NCBI RefSeq assembly: GCF_004331735.1
Contig: NZ_SJSO01000013.1
Coordinates: forward strand, 62,001-126,000
Direction: 5' to 3'
DNA: 64,000 bases
Source: Pedobacter psychrodurus
GTDB lineage: Bacteria; Bacteroidota; Bacteroidia; Sphingobacteriales; Sphingobacteriaceae
In this document: positions 10,113 through 17,822 of the stretch, piece by piece
How the letters are laid out: each line of letters opens with the position of its first letter
How positions within the stretch are numbered: the first letter of the stretch is position 1
Made by a program: the position numbers and the translations under genes
Notes under the pieces: model-generated
The model's database searches: none
Told to the model about the DNA's origin: nothing
The model's input: only the letters and a program-made list of their open reading frames with translations

Positions 10113-10339
10113 TGATCGTTCTGCATCATCTTATAGCAAAGGTAGCTTCCATATCCATACTCAACTTGATAAAGTGCTGAATTCCTAGGAAGAAATGAAC
10201 AAGAAAATACATTTGATAATAGCATTGGTTCCACAAACGATTGAGAATAGGCGAGAAATTTAAATACGTAATATAAGGAAATGTTAATTTGCATACGCGG
10301 GAATAGTCAATTTTGGCTGCTCCCGCTTTCTAGTATGCT

Positions 10340-10580
10340 AGGTTTGGCAATGAGCTATAGGGTGAAAGTCCCGAATACATTTTGCAATAGGATGTGTTAG
10401 TCAATAGCAAGGGTGTCGTGTGGGCAACTGCGAATCTGACGGCAAATATGAACCATCTGAGTCGGAACTACATATAAGGCGAGATGATGGAGTGTTGCAA
10501 GACAAACATAGTGTTGTCACGGTAAAGTGGAAGTCTACTCCACCAACTCGGTACTTTCGGTAAGTGCGGTCACCATCCCA
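10340..10580 (+). mobile_element. Group II intron remnant (domain I region, no reverse transcriptase)
   Basis: This non-coding stretch carries wording typical of the 5' structured RNA of bacterial group II introns: AGCTATAGGGTGAAAGTCCC at 10353, AGCAAGGGTGTCG near 10406, GCGAATCTGACGGCAAA near 10430 and GGAACTACATATAAGGCGAG near 10464, in the usual order and spacing. A clear 5' boundary (GTGYG) is missing, and no maturase gene or domain V/VI follows before unrelated sequence begins after about 10580. It is therefore a truncated, immobile scar. The assignment comes from memory of intron consensus sequences; a covariance-model search would settle it. Confidence 0.65.
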
Positions 10581-11273
10581 AAAAACTCTGCCAGTAAACC
10601 AAAAATTTTAGAATATTTTTTGCTCAAAATTCATCCATGGAAAGATGCAATAAGTGCTGATTTTTCTATTAAATTCCAGTTTTTCTATGAGATTTTTTAG
10701 TGAACCATAACATATTCGCCACATTATAAGTATTTAAATATGGTTTTTAAGCGGTTTAAACGGTGTTTTTTGTTTATCTTTATTTTAGCTAATCGATTGA
10801 AAACTCAGCCAGAACTCAGCCAAATTGCCCAATATGACGAATAAAAAACCGCTTTTAAAGCACCAAAGACAACGTTTAAGTAACGCAATTGATGAAATTT
10901 CAAATCCGATATTCTCCACAGTAAACTTAAATCACTGAAAAGCAGTAGTTCAACTGCTTTTCAGTTCGATAACTCTCCCCGTAAATGCCCAGGGAGCCGG
11001 AAATTATCCTCGTCCGGCAAGATGAAAAATCAAAACCTTACCAGTCAAAATCCTGAAAACATTGGGTATTCCAAACGTAAGTCCCAAGGGAAAGTGAAGT
11101 TAAATTTTAGGTATTTCTATCAAAATATGGCTGCATTTTTTTTTAGAAAGTGCTACTCTTTTCCACTTCAAATCTGCTGGCTATGTTGAGTGTCAGCTTA
11201 ATTTTTATGGATTTTTTTATGTTTTTTCAAACGAAAGTGGCCTTACCTTGTTTGATAGTAACAAATAAATCAT
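10581..11273. other. Non-coding stretch with two hairpins, no gene seen
   Basis: No convincing gene is present. A perfect 12-bp hairpin lies at 10935-10964 (CTGAAAAGCAGT, 6-nt loop, ACTGCTTTTCAG), and a 6-bp one at 10996-11018 (GCCGGA/TCCGGC). A 34-codon frame starts at an ATG near 10832 and has no recognisable product. The region lies between the group II intron scar and a signalling gene cluster of different base composition, so it may be debris from past insertions (inference). Confidence 0.45.
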
Positions 11274-11630
11274 ATGGCTAGGATAATTTTATTGGAGGAC
11301 GATACAGATATACGAGAAGTGGTACAATGGATACTGGAATCCGAGAACTATGAGGTTTTTGGTTTTGTGAATGTTGCTGACTTCATGGACCGGGACCTAA
11401 ATCTTGTTCCTGATCTATATATATTAGATGTTATGCTTCCAGATGGCTCAGGCCTGGATGTATGTAGCCATATTCGCAATGAAAGCAGAGATGCCCAGGT
11501 ACCCATCATCATCATGAGTGCCCATGCCAGCCTGGAACAGGTAAGTAGTGGATGCGTGGCTGATGCCTTTATCCAGAAACCATTTGATGTAGATAGCTTG
11601 TTGAAAAAAGTAAATGAACTTGTTAACTAA
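11274..11630 (+). CDS. Single-domain response regulator (receiver only)
   Basis: A 118-aa CheY-like receiver with no output domain. It shows the acidic pocket LLEDDTD near the N-terminus, the phosphoacceptor Asp in LYILDVMLPDGSG (about residue 53), the Ser of IIIMSAH and the conserved Lys in IQKPFD. Such proteins act as phosphotransfer intermediates or bind partners directly. The PAS histidine kinase 180 bp downstream on the same strand is the obvious candidate partner; the orphan kinase at 17823 is another. The ATG follows an AT-rich leader without a strong Shine-Dalgarno sequence, as is common in this phylum. Confidence 0.93.
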   Translation: MARIILLEDDTDIREVVQWILESENYEVFGFVNVADFMDRDLNLVPDLYILDVMLPDGSGLDVCSHIRNESRDAQVPIIIMSAHASLEQVSSGCVADAFIQKPFDVDSLLKKVNELVN

Positions 11631-11810
11631 TGATAGGGAGTCTTCGTTGTCAGTTCAGCAGTTCTGTGCTGAGTTTTGAAATCAGGTCGTGCAATGATTA
11701 TAACAACATGTCACTTAATCAATAGAAAAAATAAAAAATTTCATCAGAGGATTAATCAATGATTTTGATATTATCCTTTAAATAAATGCAACTCCATAAA
11801 GAACAACGAT

Positions 11811-12893
11811 ATGGGAAATGAAAAGCAGAAAATAAGCGCATTGATAGAACTTAACGATGAGCTTGAAAACTATTTCCAGAATACTATAATCCCCCAACTT
11901 TTCGTGGATGCCGATTTTGTGCTGAGAAAATTTACGCCACCGGCCATGAAACAGTTTAGGCTCCGTCCGGATGACATAGGCCGGCCGCTTGCCGAAATAA
12001 AGGACAATTTTCGCTTTCCAAGCATTCTCGAAAATATCCAGCATGTTATTGAGACCGGTGAAATCCTGGAGAAGGAAATCCAGACGACAGACATGAGCTG
12101 GTTTCAGATGAACATCATCCCTTATGTGATGATCAGGGAAAAGAAAACAAATGGGGTGATTATCACATTTGTAGACATTACTTCGCGAATTCGGGAACTA
12201 AAAGATCAGGAAAGCTTAATCCTGGAGCACGAATTACTCCTGGACACGATTTCACATGACATAAAAACTCCATTGACAAGTTTGGGATTAACGATTGAAA
12301 TGCTTAAGAAGATCCCCGAAAAGGGAATGGACAAGTTCCCTGTATTGCTTGAAAAAGTTGAAAATAGCCTTTTTAAAATCAAGGACATCATCATGGACCT
12401 CACAGAGTCGCGCAGGTCTGATCAGCACTATCAGGCGCGGGCAGAACTTCTCGATGTTGAACAGATCCTTGAAGATGTACGGCTAACCCTGGCACCCCAG
12501 ATACTGGAATCCACAGCGAAGATCAGCTGGGAAGTTCAACAGTCCGAGCTCTTTTTCGTCAGGCGTAAGCTTAGGAGTATCCTCTATAATCTCATAGGCA
12601 ATTCCATCAAATACCGCTATAATGGACGCATCCCGGAGATCAAGATCAAAACCTATGTGGATGAGGATTATACCGTATTCACCATTACAGACAATGGCCG
12701 GGGAATTGCAGAATGGGACCAGGAGAAGATTTTCACCAAGTATGAGCGGATTTCAAGAGATGTGGAGGGAACCGGAGTTGGACTTCATCTAGTGAAGGAA
12801 TTTGTATACCTATCGGGCGGTAGGATTGAAGTGGAGAGCAAGTTGGGCAAGGGTACGCAGTTTAAGCTTTACTTTAAAAACCATAACCATTAG
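11811..12893 (+). CDS. PAS domain sensor histidine kinase
   Basis: A soluble 360-aa kinase without membrane segments. Residues about 10-125 form a PAS domain of the type found in CheB/CheR-PAS fusions (NDELENYFQNTIIPQLFVDA, then RKFTPPAMKQFRLRPDDIGRP). The HisKA H-box is LLLDTISHDIKTPLTSLGL (about residues 140-158). The HATPase domain shows N-box NLIGNSIKYR, G1 DNGRGI and G2 GTGVGLHLVKEF. It probably phosphorylates the receiver protein encoded just upstream. G+C content is visibly higher than in the 0-10 kb genes, consistent with a horizontally acquired segment (inference). Confidence 0.93.
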   Translation: MGNEKQKISALIELNDELENYFQNTIIPQLFVDADFVLRKFTPPAMKQFRLRPDDIGRPLAEIKDNFRFPSILENIQHVIETGEILEKEIQTTDMSWFQMNIIPYVMIREKKTNGVIITFVDITSRIRELKDQESLILEHELLLDTISHDIKTPLTSLGLTIEMLKKIPEKGMDKFPVLLEKVENSLFKIKDIIMDLTESRRSDQHYQARAELLDVEQILEDVRLTLAPQILESTAKISWEVQQSELFFVRRKLRSILYNLIGNSIKYRYNGRIPEIKIKTYVDEDYTVFTITDNGRGIAEWDQEKIFTKYERISRDVEGTGVGLHLVKEFVYLSGGRIEVESKLGKGTQFKLYFKNHNH

Positions 12894-13126
12894 TAATGCA
12901 ACTATGCCGCTGTGTTATAATAATTGCCCTTCATAACCTGGGTTTTGATAATTTGATTTGGGTAATTTGGTAATACAGGGCTGGCTTTTTATGGTTGGCG
13001 ATAAAAAAAGCGCACCTTTCGGTCAACAGAAATTTTGATAAGTTTACTAATAGCGAAAATACATAAAAACTCAAAACAATATGCCAAATCTTTGGTTTTA
13101 AGATAGAAATATTAATCCATTTAATT

Positions 13127-13438
13127 ATGAACGACAATTCAAAAACAGTAGTAGCATTATTGGCAGGCCTTGCGGCAGGTGCTGCTTTGGGTATATTATT
13201 TGCACCAGAAAAGGGCGAAGAAACGGTAGACAAGCTATCACGGTCTCTCCGGGATTTAAAGGATAGAGTTGTCGATAAGGCGCAAAGTGAGATTGAAAGC
13301 TTGGGAAGGATTGGCAAGGAATATGCTGACAAAGCTGTCGACACCTTGGGAATTAAAAGGGACGAGGTGAGAGATGAGTTGGTCGCAGTCAAAGAAGACG
13401 CAAAGGACGCCCTAACGGATTCGATCGAAAAAGTATAA
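13127..13438 (+). CDS. YtxH domain-containing protein
   Basis: A 103-aa protein with an N-terminal glycine/alanine-rich membrane segment (VVALLAGLAAGAALGILFAP, about residues 8-27) followed directly by EKGEE and a long charged, probably coiled-coil helix. This is the standard YtxH architecture, in which a single membrane anchor carries an amphipathic tail; family members are linked to general stress responses, but the mechanism is unknown. It is monocistronic, with a good terminator 48 bp downstream. It sits among signalling genes, which would suit stress control (inference). The open frame on the opposite strand over the same bases has no protein-like features. Confidence 0.85.
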   Translation: MNDNSKTVVALLAGLAAGAALGILFAPEKGEETVDKLSRSLRDLKDRVVDKAQSEIESLGRIGKEYADKAVDTLGIKRDEVRDELVAVKEDAKDALTDSIEKV

Positions 13439-13485
13439 TGTGGTAATTGCCTGCTCGGTAAATTGAATTACACAAATAAATATAT

Positions 13486-13509
13486 AAAGCGGTTATACCG
13501 CTTTTTTTT
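13486..13509 (+). terminator. Rho-independent terminator after the YtxH gene
   Basis: Perfect 8-bp stem AAAGCGGT / ACCGCTTT around a TAT loop, ending in a run of eight T residues. Confidence 0.85.
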
Positions 13510-13663
13510 GTTTTATTAGCCCGAATTAATAGGCTATAAGGGTTTATTTTGGGTTAATGCTATAGGATATAGTTGGTACTATCACCGACCCTCTACAGGA
13601 TCATGGTGTTAGTAATGATACAGTGGCAAGTCAGCATCAATATCCAGTATCTTTAAACAGGGC

Positions 13664-13698
13664 AAAAAAAAACATCTGCCTTATGGGCAGATGTTTTT
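13664..13698 (-). terminator. Rho-independent terminator of the cold-shock gene
   Basis: A stem of at least 10 bp, AACATCTGCC paired with GGCAGATGTT around a short loop, with A/T-rich flanks that give a long U-run on the minus strand. It lies 24 bp after the stop codon of the cold-shock gene. Confidence 0.85.
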
Positions 13699-13721
13699 AA
13701 CAATGTATGAAGGTTATTATC

Positions 13722-13913
13722 TTATCCTATCTTAACGTTGATTGCGTTCAGGCCTTTTCTGCCCTCTTCTACATCATAGCTTACTGAATCATTCTCACGA
13801 ATGTTGTCCAATAGGCCAGATACGTGTACAAAAAGTTCTGCATCGCCATTAGCTGGTACGATAAATCCAAAACCTTTTGTTTCATTGAAAAATTTTACTG
13901 TTCCTTGTTGCAT
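13722..13913 (-). CDS. Cold-shock protein (CspA family)
   Basis: A 63-aa single cold-shock domain that binds single-stranded RNA and DNA and acts as an RNA chaperone. Both nucleic-acid binding motifs are present: RNP1 as KGFGFI (residues 13-18) and RNP2 as LFVHVS (27-32), with the usual opening QQGTVKFFNETKGFGFI. It is monocistronic, with its own promoter about 20 bp upstream and a strong terminator. The very short leader argues against the long thermosensing 5' UTR of enterobacterial cspA. Family assignment is certain; whether it is cold-induced is unknown. Confidence 0.97.
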   Translation of the reverse strand: MQQGTVKFFNETKGFGFIVPANGDAELFVHVSGLLDNIRENDSVSYDVEEGRKGLNAINVKIG

Positions 13914-13934
13914 TATATTTTATTTAATTATTTT

Positions 13935-13963
13935 CAAATATAACAAAATTATTTGAAAACCAA
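13935..13963 (-). promoter_or_regulatory. Bacteroidota-type sigma-A promoter of the cold-shock gene
   Basis: On the minus strand, TTG lies 18 bp before TATATTTG, matching the phylum's -33 (TTG/TTTG) and -7 (TAnnTTTG) elements. The predicted transcription start leaves a leader of only about 15 nt before the ATG at 13913. Confidence 0.6.
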
Positions 13964-14193
13964 TGAATTATATTGCATGTGATGATTGAAAGATAATCTA
14001 ATGCCATTGTCTCCTGGAGCAAAAATCATAACTATGGTCCGCTTCACCAAAAATAAATTTACTTAGGCCGATTGCAATCGGTTAGATGGGAAGCGGAGCT
14101 TTCTGGTTTTTCACTATAATGTTAGGTTCTGGATGCAGAAATTAAAACATAAGGGCATTTAATCTGTTCTTTTAGTTAAAGCATAAAAAATAT

Positions 14194-14538
14194 ATGAACG
14201 AAGATAAAAGACAAAAAGCCCTTGATCTGATTAAACAGGGACTGGAAACGGTAAGAGACAGGGAATACACTGAAATTGCTGAAATCCCTTCAGATGATCT
14301 CAATCTGTTACAGGTGAAATACAGTTTTGTGCATGACGGCATAGAAGGGATTTTTACCGTAATCGGTCAAAGCCATGAAGAAGAATCTGATACCGGAGAA
14401 GGTTTATTGAAATATTCCTTATTTAGCCAGTTCGATGAAGATTCCGTTCATTATCAGTCAATGACCGCTAAAGAACAGGTTGACAATGATCTGCTCAATG
14501 TTGAAGAATACCTTCACCGGCACATCAATGAGGGATAG
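14194..14538 (+). CDS. Hypothetical protein, acidic, 114 aa
   Basis: I do not recognise this protein. It is 114 aa, strongly acidic, without signal peptide, membrane segment or cysteine. It begins with a probable helix (EDKRQKALDLIKQGLETV), then alternating strand-like stretches (NLLQVKYSFVHDGIEGIFTV) and an acidic helix near the end. The composition and the preceding AT-rich leader look like a real gene. It stands alone between the divergent cold-shock gene and a pair of palindromic repeats. A small intracellular regulator or binding protein is possible, but nothing in the sequence shows it. Confidence 0.6.
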   Translation: MNEDKRQKALDLIKQGLETVRDREYTEIAEIPSDDLNLLQVKYSFVHDGIEGIFTVIGQSHEEESDTGEGLLKYSLFSQFDEDSVHYQSMTAKEQVDNDLLNVEEYLHRHINEG

Positions 14539-14549
14539 AAGCATAAGTG

Positions 14550-14698
14550 TTGTCAGTCTGAGCCTGTCGAAGACTTTTACTAGTTGAAAGCAAAAAAATA
14601 TTTGTCCTTCGACAGGCTCAGGATGACAATATTTTTTTTGCTTTCTCCTTAACTTAATGTCATTGGGCTCTCCGTATGATTCCTTTGGGCAGGATGAC
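14550..14698. repeat. Two adjacent GTCA...TGAC palindromic elements
   Basis: The first element (14550-14629) has inverted arms GAGCCTGTCGAAG and CTTCGACAGGCTC around an AT-rich centre, with TGTCA and TGACA at its edges. The second (14657-14698) runs from GTCATTGGGC to GGATGAC. The same vocabulary recurs near 39133, 51068 and other intergenic sites. Confidence 0.7.
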
Positions 14699-14778
14699 AA
14701 TTCTATAATTTATGAAACAGCCTCATCTTTAATGATAAATTTTGATTTCTGCTAACAGCCTATTGCCCGGCACTCATT

Positions 14779-15234
14779 TCAATTAAAGTGGTATAAAAAC
14801 ACCACATTCCCCGTGTATGCCATTTTTGTCTGCCCCATAATGTCAAGATCAGCCTGGATTACAACTTTTGTTATGCCCCTTAGGTCTGAAATTGAAATCA
14901 GCTTCGCACGGAGCTGGACTTCATCATTGACCCGAACGGGAAGGTTAAACCTAAATTTCTCGATGCCATAGTTAACTTCCATTTTAACATCCCTGATGTC
15001 CGCAATCTGCTTCCACAGATATGGGATAAGCGATAGTGTAAGATATCCATGAGCAATGGTGGAGCCGAATGGGCTATTTAGCGCTTTATCCGCATCCACA
15101 TGTATCCATTGAAAGTCAAGCGTTGCCTCTGCAAATCTGTTGATCTGCTCCTGATCGATCTTATGCCACATAGATTTGCCGATCTGTTTCCCCAGATAGG
15201 CTTTGTATTCTTCAAAACTGTTAATGATAACCAT
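14779..15234 (-). CDS. MaoC-like (R)-specific enoyl hydratase / dehydratase
   Basis: A 151-aa hot-dog-fold protein of the MaoC family, which hydrates trans-2-enoyl thioesters to (R)-3-hydroxyacyl thioesters or the reverse. The hydratase motif is present: the catalytic Asp and His fall in ATLDFQWIHVD (about residues 36-46), followed by the typical GSTIAHGYLTLSL helix. Length is normal for the single-domain form. It lies 178 bp downstream of the FabH-like ketosynthase on the same strand, so the two probably act on related acyl substrates and may share a transcript (inference). G+C is higher than in flanking regions outside the 11-19 kb segment. Confidence 0.9.
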   Translation of the reverse strand: MVIINSFEEYKAYLGKQIGKSMWHKIDQEQINRFAEATLDFQWIHVDADKALNSPFGSTIAHGYLTLSLIPYLWKQIADIRDVKMEVNYGIEKFRFNLPVRVNDEVQLRAKLISISDLRGITKVVIQADLDIMGQTKMAYTGNVVFLYHFN

Positions 15235-15412
15235 AAATATTTGGAATGTTATATATCAAATAGCATACAATATATTACTCAACTTGTTTGCCAGACAGTT
15301 AAATATGCTTTAAATTTTAAGGCTGTCTGAAGCGATCATCCATGCCCAATTGTCCGCTTTAGTCCTGTTAATAACAGATCGCCTAATAAATTTCAATTTT
15401 TAGGGTGTATGA

Positions 15413-16492
15413 TCAGAATCTGTACAGGAAGGCATTGATGTGCATCCCCGCCCCGACTGATGCAAATACTGCAACGTCGCCCTCTTTTACGCTGTAACCC
15501 TTGATTTGCCCATGTAGTACCAGATCCAGTAGCGTAGGTACCGTTGCTACTGAGCTATTGCCAAGCCATGAAACGGTCATTGGTACTAGTCCCTGCGGCA
15601 CACTGTTCCTGCCGTATAGCTTGAACAGATTTCTCATTATTGCAGCATCCATTTTTTCATTAGCCTGGTGCACAAAGATAATGTTGATGTCTTCAAGGGC
15701 CAGACCTGATTTTTCGATCGCTTTCTGGATTACCAATGGCACCTGTACAATAGCGAACTCATATAGCTTTCTGCCGTTCATCTTCATGAAACGATTAGCA
15801 TCGTCTGCTGTAGGATCATTGGTTTTACCCATATACAGGTGGTTACCATGGCCCATTGCAAAAGTCTGTGTTTTGTGGGCCAGGATACCTTTGTTCTGTT
15901 CTGCCTCTTCGCCTGCCTCAAAAATGACCGCGCCCGCACCATCTGCAAAGATCATGCTGTCACGGTCGTGCGCGTCTATGATCCTGCTTAGTGTTTCGGA
16001 GCCGATAACCATTACTCTGCGCGCATCTCCACTCCTGATATAATAGTCTGCCTGTATGGAGCCCTGGACCCAGCCCGGGCATCCAAAAATAATATCGTAT
16101 GCAACACAGTCTGGGTTCATAATGCCTAAGTGCTGTTTAACCTTCGAGGCCAGTGAAGGCAGAAGATCACTTCTGTTTGATCCTGGTTGGATGTCCCCGA
16201 AATTATGGCAGAAGATGATATAATCAAGGGTTTCTTTATCTATTCCCGAATCGTTCAGTGCCATTTGCGCCGCGCGGGCTGCAATGTTGCTACACAGCTC
16301 GTTCTCACCGGCATAGCGCCGCTCCAAAATCCCTGTGATCTGCGAGAACTTATTGATGACCTCAGCATTGGGCTTATCCAAGGGGACCCCGTTCTCAAAA
16401 AAAGTGGCATCCATAAAATATTCACTTCCAATTACTTTTTCGGGTATATAACTACCCGTGCCCCTAATAACAGACCTTGTCGTTTCTTTCAT
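15413..16492 (-). CDS. 3-oxoacyl-ACP synthase III family (FabH-like) ketosynthase
   Basis: A 359-aa thiolase-fold condensing enzyme of the KAS III type, which joins an acyl-CoA or acyl primer to malonyl-ACP by decarboxylative Claisen condensation. The catalytic triad is visible: Cys in IIFGCPGWVQG (about residue 138), His in FVHQANEKMD, and Asn in SWLGNSSVATVP. It is longer than housekeeping FabH (about 320-330 aa), with an extra N-terminal stretch (FFENGVPLDKPNAEVINKF) seen in specialised Bacteroidota homologues, so it more likely makes a secondary or modified acyl product than straight fatty acids (inference). Its neighbours are a MaoC hydratase downstream and a divergent RsbQ-like hydrolase. 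Confidence 0.88.
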   Translation of the reverse strand: MKETTRSVIRGTGSYIPEKVIGSEYFMDATFFENGVPLDKPNAEVINKFSQITGILERRYAGENELCSNIAARAAQMALNDSGIDKETLDYIIFCHNFGDIQPGSNRSDLLPSLASKVKQHLGIMNPDCVAYDIIFGCPGWVQGSIQADYYIRSGDARRVMVIGSETLSRIIDAHDRDSMIFADGAGAVIFEAGEEAEQNKGILAHKTQTFAMGHGNHLYMGKTNDPTADDANRFMKMNGRKLYEFAIVQVPLVIQKAIEKSGLALEDINIIFVHQANEKMDAAIMRNLFKLYGRNSVPQGLVPMTVSWLGNSSVATVPTLLDLVLHGQIKGYSVKEGDVAVFASVGAGMHINAFLYRF

Positions 16493-17010
16493 GGTATAGA
16501 TGCGTAAGCGCTTAAATTTTAGGTTTCAAAAATATTATGAAATGTGATAAAAAAAAATAAAAATTGCAGATTAACCATCTGATCCCTTTTTTCTATAACG
16601 GAAAGCACTGGCAGCGCTTTCTATAATCCATTGGTATATAGTCACAATCGGGAAATCTGTAGAACACTTGCCAGCTGTAGCCGAAATAGTTTCACTGTTA
16701 ACTTTAAGATCAATGCAGAACATGGTTAAGTAGGTACCAGAACACCCGCAAACGGACAACCGGAGACTATACATTAATCTGCACTTTGGCCCGAATTTAA
16801 ATTGGTTATTCATTAACGTGGTATGCTTAACCTGATCGTTTTGACTTCGGTAGCTACCTGATAACCTGGAGATTCCGAATTGGTTGTCCGCTTTGCACAT
16901 TAATCTGTTATTGTAAACTTTTTTCCAAATTCGCTGTTTTACAGATGTTAAGTGTTGATCGAAAAGAAAATTATATAGATTTGTCTGCATTTCTCTTGAC
17001 AAACTATTTT
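16493..17010. other. Divergent intergenic region with inverted motifs, no confident gene
   Basis: This 518-bp region separates the ketosynthase from the divergent RsbQ-like gene. It holds short inverted motifs: CGGACAACC near 16755 against GGTTGTCCG near 16882, and a repeated ACATTAATCTG near 16771 and 16897. A 143-codon frame on the minus strand (16571-17002) is open but reads like non-coding sequence. It probably contains both promoters and perhaps a degenerate repeat. Confidence 0.4.
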
Positions 17011-17802
17011 ATGGATATTTTAAAACGAAACAATGTAAAAGTATTTGGCGAAGGCAATACGACGATGGTATTTGCCCATGGCTATGGATGCGACCAGAAT
17101 GTATGGCAGGATATCATCAATACCTTTGCTACCGGTTACCGGGTAGTCAGCTTTGATTACGTCGGCGCTGGCCTATCTGATCTTTCCGCTTATGATCCCG
17201 CGCGCTACAGCACTCTTGAAGGATATACCCAGGATATCCTGGAGATCTATGAAGCGTTGGGACTGACCGATACAATCCTCGTAGCCCATTCGGTAAGCAG
17301 TATGATCGGTCTTCTGGCAGGTATTAAGCGCCCTGATTATTTCAGGAACATTGTTTTTGTAGGCCCCTCACCCCGTTATCTGAACGATGGTGAATATTTT
17401 GGTGGTTTTGAAAAGGAAGACCTGGATGGCCTGTTCGAGATGATGGACAACAATTACCTTGGATGGTCTAGAGCACTTGCGCCGTCGATTATGGGCAATG
17501 CCGAGCGGCCGGAACTTGGTGAACGCCTGACCAACAGTTTTTGTGCGACCGATCCGGAGATAGCCAAACAGTTTGCCAGGGTGACCTTTTTGTCGGATAA
17601 CCGTGCCGATCTACCCCATTTGACTGTGCCGAGCCTGACCTTGCAATGTAGCAACGATATGATCGCACCGATTGCGGTAGGTGAGTACATGAACCGGAAC
17701 ATGCAGGGCAATACCCTTGTTGTTATGGATGCGACGGGCCACTGTCCTCATATGAGCGCACCTGGGGAAACGATCAAGGCGATCAAAGACTATCTTAACT
17801 AA
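17011..17802 (+). CDS. rsbQ-like: RsbQ-type alpha/beta hydrolase, putative small-molecule receptor/processor
   Basis: A 263-aa alpha/beta hydrolase closely resembling Bacillus RsbQ in wording along its length: FAHGYGCDQNVW, FDYVGAGLSDLSAYD, GPSPRYLND, GHCPHMSAP. The predicted catalytic triad is Ser94 (AHSVSS), Asp216 (CSNDMIAP) and His244 (TGHCPHMS), at almost the same positions as in RsbQ. In Bacillus, RsbQ is needed with the PAS domain of RsbP to sense energy stress, and the family is related to the plant KAI2/D14 hormone receptors. I chose ATG 17011 because it aligns with RsbQ's start (MDILKRNNVKVFGEGN); an upstream ATG at 16945 adds 22 unlikely residues. The next gene, 20 bp downstream, carries an RsbP-like PAS domain. 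Confidence 0.93.
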   Translation: MDILKRNNVKVFGEGNTTMVFAHGYGCDQNVWQDIINTFATGYRVVSFDYVGAGLSDLSAYDPARYSTLEGYTQDILEIYEALGLTDTILVAHSVSSMIGLLAGIKRPDYFRNIVFVGPSPRYLNDGEYFGGFEKEDLDGLFEMMDNNYLGWSRALAPSIMGNAERPELGERLTNSFCATDPEIAKQFARVTFLSDNRADLPHLTVPSLTLQCSNDMIAPIAVGEYMNRNMQGNTLVVMDATGHCPHMSAPGETIKAIKDYLN

Positions 17803-17822
17803 CCACGATAAATCCTAACAGC

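Noticed and set aside
9905-10294. 129-codon minus-strand frame
   Set aside because: Largely antisense to the thioredoxin gene, and its extension beyond the gene is AT-rich sequence without protein features.
12931-13392. 153-codon open frame opposite the YtxH gene
   Set aside because: Reads as Ser/Leu-rich antisense of a well-formed YtxH gene; no independent evidence.
16571-17002. 143-codon open frame on the minus strand between the ketosynthase and RsbQ-like genes
   Set aside because: No family features, irregular composition, and it fills the divergent promoter region. Noted as intergenic instead.
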